Source: Zygnema cylindricum (taxonomy: Eukaryota > Streptophyta > Zygnematophyceae > Zygnematales > Zygnemataceae). From it: DNA of 64,000 nucleotides. How positions within the stretch are numbered: position 1 is the first letter of the stretch; every line of letters begins with the position of its first letter. The position numbers and the translations under genes were made by a program. Shown here in pieces: positions 10,701-21,700 of this stretch. Where the stretch lies: assembly GCA_037447655.1 (NCBI GenBank), contig JBBHKE010003332.1, forward strand, positions 124,001-188,000, given 5' to 3'. The notes under the pieces were generated by a model, which ran no database searches, was not told the origin of the DNA, and was given only the letters and a program-made list of their open reading frames with translations.

Positions 10701-13056
10701 CAGGAAAAAGAGGACTTCAACTAATAGATGTAAGAGATGGACAGGTTCTTCTAAAAGTTCAATTGGAGAGGCCCGTGGCCGAATTGGAAAACTCAAGTCC
10801 AATCCAGTGGATAGACAGGAGGAGGCTGGTAGTGGCAGAAGAAGGAAGAGTCTCCTTATGGGATTTGGGGAGCGGACGAGCTCAGCTTTTGAAATTCATA
10901 TCTTTGCCTGAGGAGGCGAAAGAGGTCACGGCTTTGACTTGTTTGGAATTGAAAGATTCGGACAATTCGCGACTCTCAAGGGAGCAATCTTGGTGAGTAT
11001 CTGTTTTTTTTTTTTTTTCGTTGCATACACAGAAGGAAAAATATATACTGGACGAACTCGATGTTATACTGTATATAGACAGTACGTAATATTAAGTACG
11101 TACAGTACTATCGTACTTTGTTTCATGGTTGCATATCATCAGTAATCAGGTCTGGCGGTAAGCGGTGGAATGGAATTATGGAAGTAAATCTTGCCATAAT
11201 CTTCAGCAAAAAATGGATCAAGGGAGAGATAATGAATTTAACTGTAATGCAATAAACCATTACGCGGCTATGTGCTTTATGAAGATTCCATTTTACGAAG
11301 TTGATTTTCTGCCCTTTGATTGGTTATGTCAGCCATAGTAATGTCTACCACTTATTTTTTAAATTTACGCGTATGTCAATTAGCCCTTTTGTGTCCCGCC
11401 AATGCATGAAGTTGAAACCCCCATGCCCAACATTTCATTTGCTTGAGTCTTATTGCAACAACCTTTGTTCTCCTAAAAGCAATTTTCCAGGTAAGTATGA
11501 GGGAAGCAATACTTGTGACACCTCAAGAACGTCGTACAAACATCAAATAACCTCTTAGCACGATTTCATCGTAAACTCTCTTATAAAAAACTCTAAAAAC
11601 TTAAAACATGGAATGGTTTTTTTGTGCAGGCCCGAAAATAACTGTGCATTTTCTACGAAGGAAGCTCTCTACCTGATAGACTGGCACCTGCCAGACAGTG
11701 TCAAGCTTCGCATTGATTATAACCAGTTTCATCCTCCCGGTAAATTACCATTAACCTGATCTCGTCAAAAATAAATGCATTTTTGTTAATGTCAAACCTG
11801 ATCTCTTCAAAAATATATATATATTTTTTAATGTCATTGTATAAACCTCTCTTCAAAAATTTGTGCATTTATGTTAATGTCAATGTTGTAAAGCCACACA
11901 GTATGTGCTCCTTCCCTATCTTTCATGTTGACCACTACACTGTCAATTGCTATTAGTACGAAGGAATTATTTTTGTAGATTTGGTAATAGAATGTATAAT
12001 TCTAATTTAGTGTAGGTAGACGTGGTGACTTGTAGTCTATTCTCCTCAAATTGTGTCCTAAACACAATTTTGTGATTTTTGGTCAAATGAAGCCTTGACC
12101 AAACCTGTGTTATCAACACTAATAGCGATCGGCAGTGTAGTTGACACACTACTGTGTATTTTGAGCTGTTCCATGATGGATTAACTAAAAAAAAATAAGG
12201 TGTTTGTGGTTTGCAGATTGTCTGTTTTTGGATCACTGCTTCTTATACGCAGGAGTGCAAGGAACAGCCAGAGTGGAGCACACGAGGATATTGGTGAGTT
12301 GAACCTGTACAACCTTCCTTTTATTTGAAGGTTGGGTAAAGGAACAAGGGAATGCAATTGCGAAAGGCAAATCGCTATTTCTATCATCTCTGCTGAAACC
12401 TTGACGAGGATTTGTCCAGCTTCTTTTCTGCTTTAGAAGGGTTAGTGAGAGAAGACAAGACAGAACAAGACAAGACAAAACAGGACAAAGGCAAGGGAAG
12501 ATAGGGCAAGACAAGACAAGCTGCTGATCTTCCTGGTTTCTTTCTTTCTTTCGTTTTTCCTTCCTTCCTTTCTCCCTCCCTTCCCTCCCCCCTCCCCCTC
12601 TCCCTCCCTCTCCCTCCCGCTCACTCACTCTCTCCCTCCCTCTCCCTCCCGCCCACGCCCTCCCTCCCTCCCCCCTGGATTCAGAAAAATATTTCTAACT
12701 CGGTTCAACTTTGATTGGTGCAGAAATGGAATAACAACTCAGGCGAACTGGTCGACTGCTTTTTTATGGCAGAGGGAGGAGAGAGAGAGAGACCAACCAC
12801 CACCGGCCCTGTTACCCAACTCTGGGCAGGATTTGGAAAAGTATTTGGAGTACATCCCAAAGGCCTCTTTGTTTACAATGAGGAGAATAACTGGTCTCAC
12901 TCTCGTCCTAAGGAAGGAGAACCGCTTCATTTTCTATCTTCTGCTATTGGTTGTGACCGCGAGGGAGGACTCGCCTGTGCCTCTTTCGACGGGGCCGGTG
13001 ATCAAATGTTAATAATGACGGCAAATCATGTCCCAACTGTTTACACAGGTGTGTAA
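7786..13056 (+). CDS. WD40-like (transducin-type) protein resembling the plant At4g14310 family
   Basis: Six exons join in phase: 7786-8475, 8858-9664, 10133-10992, 11630-11739, 12217-12293 and 12724-13056, all with GT-AG borders. The product is about 959 residues. The ATG at 7786 is the first methionine of its frame. The N-terminal half is poorly structured: a coiled-coil-like segment (about residues 60-200), then a long Ser/Asp/Glu tract with GSDSGSD repeats encoded near 9300-9370. The C-terminal half holds divergent beta-propeller repeats (GAGLLLAGADGVCRFYD; WWIKPSGPVLAVVSAGKRG, LQLIDVRDG, VVAEEGRVSLWDLGS; VTQLWAGFGKVFGVHPKGL). This order and wording match a plant-specific WD40 family, one Arabidopsis member of which is described as a kinesin-14 (KIN14B) interactor. 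That assignment is from memory of the family. A scaffold role is likely, and a cytoskeletal role is inference. The last exon could also be read as splicing at ACAG/GTGTGT before the stop. Confidence 0.75.
11936..12139. mobile_element. MITE-like element in intron 4 of the WD40-like gene
   Basis: The ends are TACACTGTCAATTGCTATTA and ...ACTAATAGCGATCGGCAGTGTA, with TA on both sides. The length is about 204 bp. The interior shares AATTTAGTG...GGTAGACGTGGT and a TGATTTTTGG block with the copies near 17.1 and 49.2 kb. It lies wholly within the intron and ends 77 bp before exon 5. Confidence 0.65.
12425..12690. repeat. Low-complexity intron tract
   Basis: An (AAGAC)n-like purine tract grades into a pyrimidine-rich CCTTCCCTCCC tract just before the acceptor of the last WD40-gene exon. 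It is simple sequence only. Long open frames on the opposite strand are composition artefacts. Confidence 0.6.
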
Positions 13057-15790
13057 TATTTTAGGAGGGAAAAAAAATGTAGGAAAGAAGTACATACAGG
13101 TAGGTTTTTAAAGCAGGTTAAAGTTTTGGTAGATTGTACGGTATTCTTTATATCGTGGTAGATGCTGTGCAAAATGGAAGTTTCGAATTGGACAGAGTTG
13201 TACATTTGTTTATTTAAAAGAAAAGGGAGCGTTCACGTTCGAAAAGGAAATGTAGATCACTGAAGTATAAAGTGCTGGTAACAACTGATAGGTCCAGGAA
13301 AGCTGGAGTCTTTCCTTGATTGCAATCGTTTTTGTAAGAACAAACTTCAAGGAAAATTTTGGGCATTTGTGTCCAAAATTCATTATCATTTTTTTTTTAT
13401 CAGTATCGCCTCTCCTCTATGCAGCAAACCTTGGTGGAATGATATGAAATGCTCGAATCAGAATGTGGCTGATCTTGTCTACCACAGTTTCTAAAATGTT
13501 GATTTTAAAATAAATGTCTTACCATCTCTGACATATATTACTTAACTTTAACAAAAACAACCTGGTAATATACTGAGCTGCTTATTTCTAGACATAGTAA
13601 TCACAGCTTAGTCGAGATCCTTTGTGATATTGCAATTTTTATTCCTAGTCTGTGCTTTTGTGAATGTTTCATATTTGTTAGTTTATGGTTTCCACTTAAA
13701 AACAGTCCCTTAATTTTACCGGCTTAAGGAAGTGTTGTTGTTTCTTGAGGAAGCCCTCCAAGCTCAGAAGGTTTATGCAACGTCAATGTCCTTAACATCA
13801 AATTTAATAAATATTATGAACTCAATAACTGAAAACTGAGGGAATAAGAGGTTAAAATGCGCATAAACATACTTCTGAAAAGAAAACTTGCTGCTGATCA
13901 TGGTCGGGTCAGCTCTGCCAGATGTTTGTGACTAAGCATGTGCCACGATCTGTCCTCAGAGGAAAGCTAAGTAAAACTTCCTATCATATCCGAACCTTGT
14001 GTTCGGAATATCAAACAGAGATAGTTTGCGCAATACAAAATATTGTAGTTGTTGATATCATACACTAATTCCAGACAAGAGACTGCCCTTTAGGATGGCT
14101 TTTGAGATGTTTTTGTTTCCAGACCATTAAAAGTAAATTAAATTCAGGAGCTTTTTCAGTACTATGGTCACTAGTCATAACCTACATTACCCAGCCACCT
14201 CATGTTTACAAAATTGTGCACATCATATTACTGAAGGAGACACATGTGTGAGTGCCTAACACACTAACGTATACAGTTGAAGTAGTGTCAATACCTTGAG
14301 ATATAGCTCGGACAGGCGATGCAAGTCATATTTGAAATACACAATCATAATATTAACTCTCGTTCGAAGTAGACTATAATTGTACTGTGTCAATTGACAC
14401 TATGGCATAAACTGGAGAAAAGTTTTTTTTGTTTCTTGTACAGCAATTTATTTTCCAACAACCTCACAAAAAAAATCGTAGACATGAAAACAGCTATGTA
14501 AGTCATTGTAATTCTGTAATGGCTGGTAGTATAAGGCAATCTCCAACCATTTGCGATATCCTAGAGAGCAATCGACTTCGAAAAAGAAAACGGAAAATAA
14601 ACGGGATATATTTCTCATCCTCGCCTTGATTAACAAAAGGACAAAAATCCGGAACAAGGCAATGATTCATAACCGCAATAGAAGATAAAAGAAGGATGGG
14701 AGATGACAACACTAAAATGCCACAAGCGCAATCTCTGATGATAGGAAGGCGTGAGAACAAAAAGGCGAGAGTTTCAAAGGTCCCTCCCCTAAAACAAAAC
14801 ATTATGTATGGTGCACAGTATCCTCTTTATCACAAGATTGTAAACTATGTTTTTGCGCTTCAATTTGAGCCTTTAGACCGCTTACATCAATAACTACAAT
14901 CGCTGGATCTAATAAGATGTACAGATGTATTTTTTTTTTTTCTTTTTTTTTTAACTTGGTAATAAAAATTGATAAGAGTTGAACAGAACAAAGTGAAATA
15001 AATTCGCACATGTTTCTAATGTTTATGTTTCTCTTTATCGACTTGTTGAAAGAAGCTTCTGGAAAAAAACACCATATATCCGTGTGGTGCGTGTACTATA
15101 TAAGATGTAACAATATATAGCGTTCCAATTTTTTTCGCACATTAAACCTCTGAATGACACGTGGGATTGTCGCTCTTTCTGAGATTTTTTAAAACAACCT
15201 TTTGCAGCAAACAATGTTACTGTTGTATACCTCCCACAAGGCCTAAAACTGAATCCATGTGACAGATACATGATACATTTCAGTTTTTGTTCCCATCTAC
15301 TCAGATGGTTTACCATCGTGCTTTCTTAATAAGGGCCTATTTATGTGACATATACTGTTCCTCCATCCCACATAACCTGGTGCACAAAAACAGTTTTTTT
15401 CCAATCACAAAAGCTGACAGTCATGACTCAGTTCCATTCCAGTAAGCTGACGTCCTCTTCCTTTCCCTCCATCTCCTCCCCTCTCCTTCCTTCCATCCTT
15501 CTCCCTACCTCTCTCTCCCTCTCCCTCCCCGTCTCTCCCTCTCTCTTCCTCTCTGACCATCAGCTTTTCATGAATGAAATTTGCCCTGCCCTTTCTCAAC
15601 CCTAAAATTATTTTCCTAATCGAGGTTGCAAATAGAGTCTATTACTGGTTATCAGCTTTCGGTCATCATGCAAAAATGATAATGTAATAAAGAGTAACTA
15701 CTGAAGATGTTCATTTTACGGAATTAAACGGAAAACAATACATGGAAATTGTCGGCGCACATTCATACAATGTGAACATGTGCTAAAGTT
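13057..15790. other. Intergenic DNA 3' of the WD40-like gene
   Basis: AT-rich sequence with scattered short open frames on both strands, none with a recognisable motif or splice-consistent partner. A CT-rich patch lies at 15455-15555. It contains the 3' UTR of the upstream gene, and I see no further gene. Confidence 0.5.
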
Positions 15791-15799
15791 TATCAGATT

Positions 15800-16345
15800 G
15801 AGTATACCATATCGTCATCGGACGGTGGACATTGATGCCGCAAACCCGGAATGGCCCTTTTGGCGGTTTGGGGCAAAGACAGTACCAAAAAACACGTGGC
15901 GACCTCCTATTGGAAACCGGGAAAGACGCGAAGAATTACTACGGCGCCGGATGTGACAGATGGCAGGCGTAGGGTAGTGCCGTACAGTGACCGTACAGAA
16001 AGTATGGCCACTGCTGTACTTTCTGTACATCATAGTCATCAGATTGGCTAGAAGACTTGTAAATAGCGGCTGTGAGTAGGTAATCTAGAATCCTAGGACT
16101 TGGACAAATTTAGGAAAAATCTCTCTCTCTCCCAGAGCGCACCTGAATGTAATGGCTGTCTTTGAACAGCATTATCGAAGTGCTAATAAGAGCAATTGAA
16201 ACACTTTTTTTGCGTTTGGCTCTGGGGAGCCTTCCTTTCACAGGGGTGAAGCTGGTTGCATGTATTGCCTGCCTGGGTGGCAGATATTAACTGGGAAAGT
16301 CAAAGGGGGCAACATTATCCAAGAGGGAGTTGAGAACTGTACATT
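15800..16345 (+). mobile_element. Decayed Ty1/copia LTR 3' part plus leader
   Basis: The order of blocks matches the reverse complement of the copia LTRs at 27-37 kb: GTACTTTCTGTACATCA, CAGATTGGCTAG, GACTTGGACAAATTTAGG, CTCTCTCCCAGAG. It then matches their leader: GCCTGGGTGGCAG..., TTCTGTGGGGGTAATGGA and CACAGAATT, compared with TCCGTGGTCCAATGGAGGACACAGAATT-type sequence near 31770. Similarity is patchy and no second LTR is seen. This is an old fragment in the plus orientation. Confidence 0.45.
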
Positions 16346-16880
16346 CTGTGGGGGTAATGGACCCCACAGAATTTCGCGAAACCATTGGGACTATTGCTTC
16401 AGAGGGGGGCTTTTCTGTGCGTCGGGAAGTTTCTCTCCGAATCGATGCTGTTTTGCTCGATGGTGCCCGTCGCATCTGTGGTGACATTGTTTTGGCGAAC
16501 CCTACTTCGGCTACAGTTGTTGGTCAGGCAGCTCGACATGTTGGGGTGGCCGCCCGTGATGCCGCTAAGGCGAAGGAGCGTGACCATGCACATCGAGACC
16601 CTATGGTGACTTTATTCTGACGGCAGTCGGGATCTTTGGTTATTTGGGTGTTGCCTTGGAGGAATTTCTCCGTACTTGTGCCCGACGCGCTTTCGATCGA
16701 CGGGGACCTGGGAGCCCTCCTCCTTCGGTCCTTCCTTCCTTTAATCGTCAACGTTTATTTGTGGCTTAACAGCAAGGGCAAGCTTTCGGCTATTGTGGTT
16801 TTGGATCGTCGACGTGTTCCGGATTTCCCTCAACGCGCTCCCCCGGGTTGGGGGGACTACAAGGTTGCTTTTCGTAGATA
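16330..16880 (+). pseudogene. Fragment of a retroelement-type protein, frameshifted
   Basis: The main frame runs from about 16360 (MDPTEFRETIGTIASEGGF) through RRICGDIVLANPTSATVVG and ARDAAKAKERDH, then stops at 16620. The sense continues in another frame (AVGIFGYLGVALEEFLRTC, then NRQRLFVAL near 16745-16770). The pattern of a short basic/acidic repeat with D...GDI..ANPT, an A-rich helix and a closing RQRL/VAL block resembles the tail that follows reverse transcriptase in some plant and algal retroelement polyproteins. That match is from memory and weak. No reverse transcriptase core is present. It is a dead fragment either way. Confidence 0.35.
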
Positions 16881-17089
16881 TTCAACTGTGCTAGGGTCGG
16901 AGTTGTAGTTTTGGTTTGAGTGAGTTGCATTGTTTCTCTTTTTGGGTTCGAGTGCTTTTATATTACTTGCCATTTTTCTGTGTTCACGTTGCTTTCTTTA
17001 TATTATATTTCCCTGATTGTAGTTTTTCAGTTTTGGCCATACCACCCCTTTTCTACCACATGTTTTACCATCGTGTTTTTTAATTCAAT

Positions 17090-17289
17090 CTGTAATGTAG
17101 TTATTAGTGTTGAGGATTTATCAGTGTTAATGCAAAATTAGGATTAATAACACTAATGTAGTGCAAGGAGATGTGGTAGATTGACGTCCACGTCCTTAAA
17201 TAGTGTTGTTAACTCTACTTTACGATTTTTGGACAAAAAAAGCTGCAACCAAGTTAGTATTATTAACATTGATAACGATGAGCGGTGTA
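17090..17289. mobile_element. MITE-like element
   Basis: The right end ...TTGATAACGATGAGCGGTGTA and the interior (TAGTGCAAGGAGATGTGGTAG, CACGTCCTTAAATAGTG, GATTTTTGGAC) match the family. The left end (TGTAATGTAGTTATTAGTG) is eroded, so the left boundary is approximate. Confidence 0.5.
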
Positions 17290-18738
17290 CCTCCCTGTGA
17301 GTCAGTCGACGTAACTGGCACCAACACCTTCAACTGTGCGGCAGACAGTTTCTTGTTGCCTGACAATGGAGTGGTGGTGACACCTCTGCCAATTTTAAAA
17401 CTTCTGGCAGTCATTGCAACCGCCCTGTTACACCAAAAACTCCTAATTTGCAAACAGCATATGAGAGTAGCAATTCGAAAGTGCCAAATATGTGTAGATG
17501 ATCTACCTGACAAAGGATGTTGTGCCATAGAATGACTGGCTGCAGTATACAATGAGGGTTGGCAAAGCCCCTTAAAATGTCCAATTGTACCATATATGCA
17601 AGATACATAGACTTTCACAAGAAAAAGCAAACCATGCCAATGCAAGGATGGACTAAACTAACCACAAACCAAGAACACGGGCGGTCAAACAGGCAAACAA
17701 CGAGGCGACTAAAACCCATAGAGTAAAGAGATCAGAGGTGTAAACAGCTATTCAAACTGAACAGATGTAAACCTGCCGGAGTGGTCACCAGCTCCTAACC
17801 TGACCTCTCTTAAAATAGTAGTTAAAGATTCTGCAGCAAATGCAATAATGAGCAACTATGGTTCTCAACTGTTTGAAGATACAGAGAACGGTTTCAACAT
17901 TTTGTCGTCTTTTTCCCATTCTATTACCAATACTCTTACCACTTGTCAATATTTGCCCTTCGTGGGCACTGTTATTACATTATATGTCCTCGCATTGTGG
18001 TTTAATCGTTTCTATTTTAGTGTGAACTGTACGTAAGATTACTCAAAAAATGTACGAATGGTACAACTACCTTCAAAAGAAGGGTAAATATTTCAGAAGT
18101 GGAAATACACTATGCATAGTGACTAAATAAACCAGTAGGTATACCCTCCAATGGGAACTTTACCAGCCTACGATATCTCACCACATTCATCGTAATCCAA
18201 ATTCCAGCTTTTGCAGATATCTGACTTAAGGAGGACCTCAAGAAAGTACGCATGTAGGTTTATACAACTAAACATAAGTGAAAGAAAAAAAGACGTGACA
18301 AAATATGACGGAACGAACTATTTGAACAAATCACACACCAGTAATAGCTATCAATCCAAGGAAAAACTGACATAGACTCGTCTTTTTCACATATAACATA
18401 AAATATAACTTATTAAAATGAGAAAGTACATATGCGGAATTGTGGCCATTGCTTTCAAGACCACATACCCCTTCAAGCAACTTCCTATTGTTCTCTGGAA
18501 AGGTACTAGGTTTAATTCAGACAAGCTTAATTGACGCAAATGAAGTGCACTATGTCATGGTATCGGGTCTATTTACGTTAAACTTTTAAAGTACATAACC
18601 ACTCTGATTGGCTCTCACCGCGACCAAAACCGTGTGAAAAAAACAAAGCTACAAAATCTGATGGAAAGAACCAGGAGCCATACCATTTATGTGTGCAAAC
18701 AAACACAAGTGTTTAAACTGGTGTTGAAAAGACCCGGA
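17290..18738. other. Intergenic DNA 3' of ispH
   Basis: No supported gene. A 141-codon minus-strand open frame (17220-17645) runs out of the MITE and shows no recognisable motif. The right part should contain the ispH 3' UTR. Confidence 0.45.
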
Positions 18739-21700
18739 TTAGGCAACTGGTTGAGCAACCATTTCTCGCTTGAGGAGGAAAACCGCATTCAAAACATCTT
18801 CAACCACCTGCACAAATTCAAATTTAAGAGTATGGTACAAAGTCAAAAACCTCCTTCACACTAAGTGACACAGACATTGAAACACACTAATTTAGCCAAT
18901 AAACATGTGTTCAAAGGAGTACACAAAGCTTCCTGCGAAATAGATACAAAATGGTGATTTCTTATCAGATAAACTGGGTAGTTTGCCTTGTTGAATTTAT
19001 CTAAAACCGAAGACGCATGTCTTAAATCCACACTACACCAGAAGGATTTTGCATAACTTTTGCCTCTAAACAAATATGAACAAAAATGTCATGCAAAAAG
19101 TATTGTGACCCAAAACAAACTCGTTTGCGACTCAGACACCACATGTGCTGTGTACCGTTTGCTATGCATGAGAATTTGAATTTGTTCAGTACGGTGGTGG
19201 AATATCTGTTATGAAGTGATACAGCAAGTACTTTTCCTGCCAGTGCAGTAGTCCTCCAACTTAATATATTTCATAAGGATTGCACAATCCACTTTATACT
19301 TTTTTCATAAACTATACTTTATGTCCAATAAAGTGAGTTCACTCACTTTGTCCGGGGTAGACGCTCCAGAAGTTACCCCAATTGTGATGGGACCTTCTGG
19401 TAACCAATTCTCCTTCTCCACTAGCTCTCCATACTGCCGAAACAGCAACAGAACACACCCAGCATTTCCAAATGAAAACGGTTTTATCTGTCGTTAATCA
19501 TTTTCCGCAAGTTATAAATGTTTGACATTCGTAAAGACGCAATAAAGGCGTACAACAGAAATATTTAACAACCAAGCACTTCAAATCCAGCAAATATTTG
19601 GATTCTTTCTACAGGAATATGAGGCATCCGCATGGCATTAAGATTTCTCAAGAACGTATTAAATAGTTAATCCACAGGAGATTTTGTACACAATGGCCGT
19701 GGATACCCATTCTAACAAACAAAAAATGAGAACCAGAGGGCACCATGGATATAGTTAAGGATGCTCTTCCACTGATCTCGGGAATAATAAAGTGAAATCT
19801 GGTTCACCTTTAAGGAGCAAACATAAGCCTATGGAATTTTAGAACTGAATTTTGGAATTGCCGGTTTTAACCTCCATTGTGTTTGTGTCCTTATCTGATA
19901 AACTGTTATATAAGACATTAATAACCAAGTCAAAAATGCTTGTAAACCATAGTTTAGCTTTATGTTGTTGTTTTTTACAAAAGATATATAAAAGAAAAAG
20001 GTTGTACCGAAAGTTTATGGGCGATAAAGTTCCCTGGTCCAATCCTGTCCACTGAATCAATCCAATATGATTTGATGCCCTTCTCCTCAGCGATCTCCTG
20101 AAGATGTGATGTGTTCGATGAGTTCCATCCACCAATGACAAGCAAGAGGTCCACATCCTCCCTCACCAGTTCATACATGGCGTCCTGTCTCTCCTGTAGA
20201 ATCAAAACCCATATCCCAAATCCGAAAAGAAGTTACACACCGACCTAGATGGTTCTCGGGCAGGCGCTTACTAAAACTGATACTAGCAATAAAAAGAGAA
20301 CATATGGATTATCGGAAGCTCACAGACAACGCAACGCAATGCCTTTCAGGGCCCATTCTAAAGATTGCTTGAAAAGCAACGATAATGTTATGACTTTTGT
20401 ATTCCAAAACAAAGAAAAAACGAGACCAATTTACCGACTCACACTTCAGAGTCAGGCAATGCAAAGACATTCCAGGAACATTTTCCACTAAAGAAGGAAA
20501 AGGCAACATATTCTAGAGTGAGCCTTCGATTTATAAAATACTCAAAAAGCATTTCATTCTAATAGAAGCACAAAACACACTTTTGTTCACAAGGATCCTT
20601 GCCAGGTGACTGTCGTCCAAAGAGATGAGCGCATGCGCCCGGTCCCGTTAAATATTTCCCAGAGGTAAGATAAGAGTTAGCTGGTAAATAATTATTTGGG
20701 ATATTTAAATAGATTTGGTAAATAGAGTACAAAAATGAAAAGAAGCTGATGGCAAAAAAGGTACCTGTGTTGCATCGCAAATGGTGTTCATACTCATGAA
20801 ATGCGAATTAACATTTTCCACACCAAATTTTTGCATCATGGTTCTCTCAAGCAATTTTCCTGCACATTAAAAAATACGAGTATCAGTTAACACGCCTTTC
20901 AGAGAAGTGAAGTAAACAAGTTAAAAGATAATCCTACTCATGAATGAAGCTTCTCAACCCTCCTTGACTTTCCTATGAGACTCACTTAACGAGGCACATT
21001 GATGAAACCCTAAATGCCAACCTCCCGTGTCTGCTGATGTCATCTTACATTCAAAAGGCACATCTTATAATAATTTTCAAGACAGATGCCTCATCTACCC
21101 CATGAATGGGCGAAAAGAAAAGAGAAAGTAACGCACAGGGAATATAAGTCAAAAAGCATACATCATTCAGTAACAAGGACCCAACAAATAAGAGAAAAGA
21201 TAAATATGGTGAAACTCCACTCATTTCTACAACCTTTCCTCTCTTTCCAGAAAAAGGCCCTTTAGTCTTGAAACACAGGACTCACCAATCTCCTCTGTCT
21301 CACTCTTCAACATTGTTGTTTGATTGGCGATACCCACACGATCCAAGTCTTTATCAGGGTCAAAGCCCTCAGAAATGGCATTTTTAAACTTCTGCATACC
21401 CACCACCATCCACAAAACCAGCCATATCGCTTCATCAACGAATACCCCCATTACCATATGCAAAATTGTTCACCAGTTCCGTTCAATTTGGGTGCAAAAC
21501 TTAGAAGGGAAGATGGATAGAGCAAGCGATTTTCTAAATAGAGGGGTAAATTGCTGACCAAAATTTGGTTGAAAGTATTACCTCCAAAAACTCTTCCCTC
21601 GTCCCACTAGACGCGTCAAGCGTCCCATTTAAGATGTAATCGCACACATACATAGCCTGCATAGAAACTACCACAAATTATTTCCATCCTATTCAAAGGC

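Noticed and set aside
12233-12628. Minus-strand purine-repeat frame of 131 codons
   Set aside because: It is antisense to intron 5 of the WD40-like gene and consists of CCTT/CCCTCC repeats.
14429-15316. Several 60-100 codon frames on both strands
   Set aside because: They overlap each other, have no domain or conserved wording, and fit chance in AT-rich DNA.
17220-17645. 141-codon minus-strand frame as a gene
   Set aside because: One end lies inside a MITE, no motif is recognised, and there is no splice partner.
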